Positions 59,420 to 64,000 of a stretch of 64,000 nt of DNA are shown here, piece by piece. Below the pieces are notes generated by a model. The model searched no databases and had not been told where the DNA came from. It was given only the letters and a program-made list of their open reading frames with translations. Every line of letters begins with the position of its first letter. The first letter of the stretch is position 1. Source of the DNA: Antedon mediterranea. Its lineage: Eukaryota; Echinodermata; Crinoidea; Comatulida; Antedonidae. The position numbers were made by a program, and so were the translations under genes. The stretch covers positions 24,924,432 to 24,988,431 of the forward strand of contig NC_092679.1 of NCBI RefSeq assembly GCF_964355755.1. The letters are read 5' to 3'.

Positions 59420-61057
59420 AGGGGGATTCTGGGTTTAAAATTGCTTTTAAATATCGTTTATTTATTAAATAAAAAACATTATAACAATATAGACATGTCA
59501 GAATGAAGAAGTAATAACGAGAAATTAAAAAAATTAAATTTCATATACATTTTAGGGTAAATTCATGGAAAGTCTGTTTTTCAGCAGCTTAGGGAAGCTC
59601 ATTAATATTCATGAGATATTCACAAAATCACGTCATCAGTGGATTCCAAACTCACGACGTCAAGCTTGTACGTTATGTTCTCTCTCCTCTGTCAAACGAT
59701 GACCACCCGATCATTGTGAAATACATTTTTTTGTAGATTTGCTAAGCTAGGCCTAAAGTGTAATAATAACAGTAGTAGCATATATTTATTTGACATTTAA
59801 TGAAATACAAAATTTAGTACAGATTACGGAGTCATAAATTATACTAATTTTATACCTCGAATTAATAATAGTACAGATCGTATATCGGCTTCACGTACTA
59901 GTAGGCTAGGCCTAAATCATTTTATTCATGCCGGGGTGAGAGCCATTTCTGACTAGGGATTCCATGCCACGATGGCTACGTTAAAACATTGCATTGGGGC
60001 CATCATTCATGGGCCTAGCTAGCCTATTACTGAACGATTGGCCCATAAATAACAAAACTCAGTGGATTCCAAACCCATCCTATCAAAACCAAACTCCTAA
60101 ACAATCTAGGCCTAAACCTAAAACGTTCTACAAAAATCGGCTGTAAATATTGAGGCAAAACAAGGTCCGATCGCCGTCCGCACGTCTAATAAGTAGGCCT
60201 AGTTAGTTTACTCTCCAAAAAAGCGGATACTGCATCAAGCAAGTAGACCGGTAGTAGGAAGGAGACCTACCTAGCCTAGCCTAGCCGATCCGGCCCAGTT
60301 AAAAATTGAGCTAGCTAGTGTAGTAGACCCTATGGCATTATGCGAATTGATACTACCAGGCCTTTTACTATAGGCTACACTTGTTAAAATTAGCAATACT
60401 GTACTTATGTTTACAAATATTCCAACTCTCTCATTCGAGCTATATTATCTATACCATTCCGGTAGGTTGAGTCGACCTTCAATCAAATACTGTACATCGT
60501 TCATGTTGTGATATAGACGGGGTATACTCGACCCGACCAGTTTGGTATTGTATACTGTATCTGCTTATCACGTGACGATGCCAGGCATGGGCAGAGAGAG
60601 CACGTGTATCGTCGTCTCGCTCTCCTCGCTCAGCAGGTGGTGCAGGATTGTATACGTTACGCTTCATTGATTTTGAAGGCTTTCCCTAAGTCAGTGCGAA
60701 AATCGGCAAACGTAAAGTGCAAACTTATCTAATTTTTCACTGTTTTGATGGATTTTCATAGAAAATTGATTTTATAAATGGGAAGACCGACTAAAATTAC
60801 ATAAGATAAGTATAATTTTACAAAAGTAATTGATATGGTTAATGATAACGAGTCGTCGGAAGATTGACCATTTCACGAATTTCGTATTCTGTAACCACAG
60901 TGTGATTTTGCCGTAGCTGCACTTGTAATCTGGCCTCATTTCACAGCCTTCGTTCTGCTTCACTGGACGCTTATATAAATTGAAACTTTTACCGTTCAAG
61001 AGACAAACAAATATATTTTACATTTTTTACTATTCATTTTAAACCCGGAACCCCCCT
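59420..61057. mobile_element. 1.6-kb TTAA-flanked inverted-repeat element
   Basis: AGGGGGATTCTGGGTTTAAA at the left is mirrored by TTTAAACCCGGAACCCCCCT at the right, flanked by TTAA (59416-59419 and 61058-61061). It is nested in the hAT-like element. A partial inverted relative lies at 61870-62090. Non-coding. Confidence 0.75.
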
Positions 61058-61835
61058 TTAAACGATTCGTACAAAGAGATACCGCCAGACAAGTGCGTAC
61101 CTAGCTACTGTCATGTTTAATAGCTAGATCGCTGGCTGCATATAGCCCTCTGATGTACTCACGGTCAATGGAACGTCGCAGTTTTCTAGGCGCTCAAGCT
61201 ACGAAGTGAACGCGAACGATTTTTACTGTATATTATATTCCCCGACAAAAAGTACCCGTAGTCCCCGACGCGGGGGCGTCGCACGCGGGGGCTAGGCTCC
61301 CGGACGATGGGGCTAGAGCCCCCGTAGCCCCCCCCCCCCCCCCGCTGGGGCCACCACTGCAGTATAGCTATAGGCCCGGGTAGTAGGCTGGTGCGGACGA
61401 TTGGACCATGTTTTGCCTTGATCATTTTACGGTTTTTTTCCGACTGAAAGAGATTTTTACAACGTTAGGTTTAGATTATTTAGGAGCTAATTATTTTAAG
61501 TATTAGTTAGGATAGGAGGCAATGTTCTTTTTTTTTTCTAGGCGGCAGGTTAGCTCCAAAATCGTCGTCCTCCTAAATACCAAGACCCGTCAATTTAAAG
61601 TGTTAATTTAACAAAATATGAAATATATAGACTTCTAATAGCATTTCCAACAATAAAACCGGTTTACGTTTGTCATGATAGCTATCGTAGACATGGAATT
61701 GTCCATTTAAATGTATGCCCATGTAGTTAGGCTAGTGAAGCCGAGGCTACGGTAACGGCTGTAGTCCCTACTAAATTTTGTATTTTCATTGAGTGTTAAA
61801 TACATATTATAGACATACTCAACTGTACTGTTACG

Positions 61836-61869
<34 letters not shown>

Positions 61870-61870
<1 letters not shown>

Positions 61871-62090
61871 GCCGACGTGAGTTTGGAAGAATCGACTTGA
61901 TCTCATGAATAATAATGAGCTTCCCTAAGCTGATGAAAAAAGAAGTCTCATGAATGTACTCTGAGAAATTATGATTATGAAATTTTATTTTTTTTTAATT
62001 TCTCGTTATTACTTTATCCTTTTGACATGTCTATATTGTAATAATAGTTTTTATGTAGTAAATAAACGATATTTAAAAGCAATTTAGAAT
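61870..62090 (-). repeat. Partial inverted copy of the 59420 element
   Basis: Matches about 59434-59663 in reverse: ATGAGCTTCCCTAAGCTG, TTTCTCGTTATTACTT, GACATGTCTATATTGTA and AAACGATATTTAAAAGCAAT occur in mirrored order. Confidence 0.75.
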
Positions 62091-63286
62091 TGATCGCCAT
62101 AATACATTCTATTAAAACTATTAACATTTCAAGTATTGATTTGATATGCAGATACGCGGTTAACATAGACAGCCCACAGAGAGACATGGTTAGAAGATCA
62201 TCCACCTTCACTCCCACCTAGTAGTACGCCCTCTAGTCTTCACCTTCTTAATATTATCTCTGTGTGGTATGGTTGAAACTGAAAAACACACATAATTGCC
62301 CCGCGTTTCAAGGTGTCCTAAAAGAAGAGGTTATACTCTATCTCTTTCAATATATATATATTCTTTATATAAAAGGGATCTTTATTAGAACTTAGATAAT
62401 CTCTACTGTATTTTAATATTGTTATTGTTATTAAATAGTTGATATGCAATGCATAGTCGAAGAAGTCAGTAACGGCGTTCCATATATAATTATAATATTT
62501 TCTAGAATTAAATATTAATGTACACACTGCAGTAGTATCTTATTAAAAATTATGCTAGCGATGATGAAGACTAGTTAGGATCGAGTCTAATTGTTGGTCT
62601 GTAAAATACAGTACAAGGAGGAAATCGTTGTGTTCTTGCATACGGTAAAATTCAGGTTTGTAATGTATTGCTAGAGAAGTGAAATTGCACTCTTCTTCCC
62701 TGATTATTATTATTATTATTGGACCTTTATTTTATAAAGGCTTTGGCTTTATAGATTATACAGCAGCAACACGCAGCCATCTTCTTGTGCGTGCAGCAGC
62801 AGCGTAGCAGTAAGAGATGACAAATACGGTGACCAGCCAAGCGTAAAGATAAAAAATAACAACGCTATTATCAAGGTATCACACGGAGGAGGCCTGGTCG
62901 GTATTTCCGGCGGACACACCGTGTTAAAAGTCGAGACATTTTTACTAGAATACCTATACTGTATATTCTTAGTAAAAGATTAGCCTACATCCATAAATAC
63001 AAGCATCCGGCCATGCATGAGGCTCAGTGTTTTTGACCCAACTTCAAGCTCTTTTCTCCTATCTACGCCGCTCCTAAAAAAAAGGCTCATCAAAAGTTTC
63101 TAAAATTATCTCTTGATACATTGCATTCTTGACTTGACTTGTGCGCCCAGTGGCTTGGAGCGCTTATGTTGACACAGTTGAATTGATTTCCGTGTCGACA
63201 TAAGTGTACCTTTACTGAATTTCATATCCGAACGGTCGTATACTCATAATTGCTGAGTAGAGTAGTAGTAGTACTAGTACAGTAGT
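62091..63286. other. Intergenic, nothing recognised
   Basis: AT-rich sequence with a TTATTA microsatellite near 62704. The word GTCGACATAAG near 63195 resembles the 9183/9242 repeat. No exon or RNA gene seen. Confidence 0.4.
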
Positions 63287-64000
63287 CAGGGCCGTAGTAG
63301 CCAGGATCTGTCAAGGGGGGGTTCGCACACTAAGTATTTGGGTCACCCCCCACCCCCATCATACCCCCCCCCCCTGGGGTGGGGCCTGAGGCGAAGCAAA
63401 TTTTGTTAAACAATTGCTACCAATGAGCAAAACGATCGTACTTGGACTCGTGGACTATTTTTAAACGATAACATTTGTTGCCGTATGTTAGATGCGCGTG
63501 CTCTGTGCGGAACCGCCGATTGTTTGATCATTTACTCGATATTTTGTTTTGCGTTCAAGTTCAATGCGAACGTACGTCTAGGAGAAGCCCCGAAAAAATC
63601 ACACTGGGTGAAGGCAAAAGCAATTCTTATTATAGCTCTATCTATAATATTTATTTACAGCAATTTGTTGAGGAAATTAAATATGCCAATGTAAATAGGT
63701 GATATTGATACATTTGAGTACGTATCGGCTGTGGTCTAGAAAAAAATAATCGGATGCCATAATGTGAACTACAGTACATGATACCATAGATATTATAGTG
63801 TAAAATATTAATATTCACTATAATCCTCTATGATACATTATACTTCATAGCCACACATAAATACTGATGATATGTCGGAAGGCTATATACTTTATGCATG
63901 CTGCCTGACTGCCAGTGATCTAAACAATTGGTACGCAGTTGTCTGGCGGTGTCCTTTGTACGAATCGTTCGTCCCCCAGCTCGCTGTGAGACGCGTCAAT
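63287..64000. mobile_element. One terminus of a hAT-like element (partial)
   Basis: CAGGGCCGTAGTAGCCAGGA followed by G/C runs and GAGGCGAAGC resembles hAT ends such as the one at 58158. The other end is outside the window or lost. An imperfect 48-bp hairpin at 63785-63832 is the only other structure in this tail. Confidence 0.4.

Larger units (their letters stand above)
58158..61359. mobile_element. 3.2-kb hAT-like element with perfect 8-bp TSD
   Basis: The ends are CAGCGGTGGCGCCAGG (left) and the mirror of CAGTGGTGGCCCCAGC (right), typical of hAT termini. The 8-bp repeat CAGTATAG flanks exactly (58150-58157 and 61360-61367). No transposase frame remains. The interior holds a degenerate tandem (58588-58975) and a nested TTAA element (59420-61057). 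Confidence 0.85.

Noticed and set aside
63785-63832. Possible eighth micro-palindrome, starting CATAGATATTATAGTG and ending CACTATAATCCTCTATG
   Set aside because: The arms differ by an indel and the flanks (ATGATAC and ATACATT) do not form an exact 7-bp repeat. It may be a decayed member but is not counted.

Overview
This is an AT-rich, intron-rich animal nuclear sequence. GT-AG exons, galectin and nuclear-receptor genes, tRNA-derived SINEs, a non-LTR retrotransposon and many AGGCCTAG-type words suggest an invertebrate deuterostome, perhaps an echinoderm. That assignment is an inference; no rRNA or mitochondrial sequence is present to test it.

Layout. (1) 3311-7381, plus: a nuclear receptor in four coding exons, with a 62-bp minisatellite in its last intron. 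(2) 11005-13631, minus: a 5'-truncated, frameshifted LINE. (3) 14218-17833: a TTAA-type element, then a 2.3-kb inverted-repeat element. (4) 18412-24224, plus: a two-domain galectin in eight exons; intron 3 holds a stack of nested inverted-repeat elements. (5) 25530-29433: more nested elements. (6) 29773-36792, plus: ADAT3, the non-catalytic partner of the tRNA wobble adenosine deaminase; its introns hold two SINEs, a Harbinger-like MITE, a 35-bp satellite and a 99-bp satellite. (7) 37734-39854, minus: C1D (exosome cofactor), convergent with ADAT3. (8) 40001-40200: an assembly gap. (9) 42134-51730: a 9.6-kb foldback element made of about 51 copies of a 182-bp repeat in two opposed arms, flanked by a perfect 8-bp target duplication. 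(10) 51913-52036, plus: first coding exon of a serine palmitoyltransferase small subunit. (11) 54748-55569: two possible exons of an unidentified gene. (12) 57511 to the end: nested transposons, including a 3.2-kb hAT-like element with a perfect 8-bp duplication, and no recognisable gene.

The genes do not form a pathway: ADAT3 acts in tRNA editing, C1D in RNA processing, the SPT subunit in sphingolipid synthesis, the galectin in glycan binding and the receptor in transcription.

The most interesting signal is a set of seven very small insertions (22-76 bp). Each is a near-perfect palindrome opening with CA, then two variable bases, then GAG, closing with the mirror image, and flanked by an exact 7-bp direct repeat. 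The palindrome cores differ completely between loci, yet the two arms of each insertion match. One locus has a paralogous empty site in the window. I do not recognise this class. Other points of note are the foldback satellite element, a dispersed repeat lying upstream of three different genes in the same orientation, and an N-gap whose two edges abut in a paralogous copy.
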